A stretch of 64,000 nt of DNA from Acetobacter conturbans. GTDB lineage: Bacteria > Pseudomonadota > Alphaproteobacteria > Acetobacterales > Acetobacteraceae. Position 1 is the stretch's first letter, and each line of letters starts with the position of its first letter. Positions 63,848-64,000 of the stretch are shown one piece after another. The stretch spans positions 310,001 through 374,000 of the forward strand of contig NZ_WOSY01000001.1 in the NCBI RefSeq assembly GCF_011516755.1, written 5' to 3'. Below the pieces are notes generated by a model, which was not told the DNA's origin, did no database searches, and saw nothing but the letters and a program-made list of their open reading frames with translations. The position numbers and the translations under genes were made by a program.

Positions 63848-64000
63848 CAGAAAAAAATACCCGCATGTTACTGAGTCGCCGAATAAGTAACTAACCAGTT
63901 AAATATAAACTGCCCTCCAAGGCGGCGGGTTTTCTACTGATATTCTATAGAAACTGGCGAATTTCTTTCCCTCCGGCCCGTTTCGCGTTTGCGGCTCTGT
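63848..64000. promoter_or_regulatory. AT-rich tail region with small dyads
   Basis: No gene is visible in the last 150 bases. Two dyads occur: TAACTAACCAGTTA near 63889-63902 and TTTCT/AGAAA arms around 63931-63954. They could be operators for a gene outside the window. Confidence 0.35.

Noticed and set aside
41-64000. CRISPR arrays or direct-repeat clusters
   Set aside because: I looked for regularly spaced repeats and saw none. The repetitive parts of fliK and the flg genes are protein low-complexity, not nucleotide repeats.

Overview
The window is high-GC, gene-dense and mostly alphaproteobacterial in gene content and order. The dapF-mtaB-ftsY run, the infA-maf-RNase E/G-like-yacG-tRNA-Phe run, the sigma-54 flagellar promoters and the porin and iron-uptake genes fit an acetic acid bacterium (Acetobacteraceae). 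That placement is inferred from gene content; no rRNA is present to confirm it.

Layout. 1-3.8 kb: a 5'-truncated M3 oligoendopeptidase, an ABC1/UbiB-like kinase and an FMN reductase. 3.8-8.2 kb (minus strand): two very small genes, a DEAD-box helicase and a DcaP-like porin. 8.4-11.4 kb: the overlapping dapF-mtaB-ftsY operon. 11.7-12.9 kb: another outer-membrane barrel. 13.0-20.9 kb: a flagellar hook module in two divergent units (flgE-flgK-flgL leftward, fliK-flgD rightward), each with a recognisable sigma-54 promoter. 21-28 kb (minus strand): a DUF6582 gene, a MATE exporter, an AI-2E-type permease, oligopeptidase B, a DUF2934 gene and an aldo/keto reductase. 28.2-30.1 kb: a second DcaP-like porin. 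30.2-31.9 kb: an overlapping H-NOX/diguanylate cyclase pair. 32-34.8 kb: an ABC-2 polysaccharide-type exporter coupled to trhO. 35-37.8 kb: a lytic transglycosylase lipoprotein, an exported peroxiredoxin, a 163-bp MITE-like element and an unknown gene. 38-42 kb (minus strand): hemW, kup and yggS. 42.2-44.1 kb: convergent sulfotransferase and glycosyltransferase genes. 44.3-48.8 kb: hisG, hisD, infA, maf, an RNase E/G-like gene, yacG and tRNA-Phe. 48.8-49.8 kb: an AT-rich strip and a methyltransferase. 49.8-51.9 kb: a two-component system. 52.0-52.3 kb: a frameshifted DUF488 pseudogene. 52.4-55 kb: a zinc metallopeptidase, a GST and an unknown membrane protein. 55.2-60.9 kb: an iron-uptake cassette (PepSY protein, FecI, FecR, TonB-dependent receptor) with two Fur-box-like sites. 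61-63.8 kb: rmuC and dctA.

The most notable systems are the H-NOX/GGDEF pair, predicted to couple nitric oxide to c-di-GMP; the divergent sigma-54 hook promoters; a perfect hairpin that buries the likely ribosome-binding site of oligopeptidase B; the small TIR-bounded element whose apparent target duplication is a stop codon; and the DUF488 gene broken by two compensating frameshifts. I found no CRISPR array, prophage or intact insertion sequence, and nothing I would confidently call a wholly new system.
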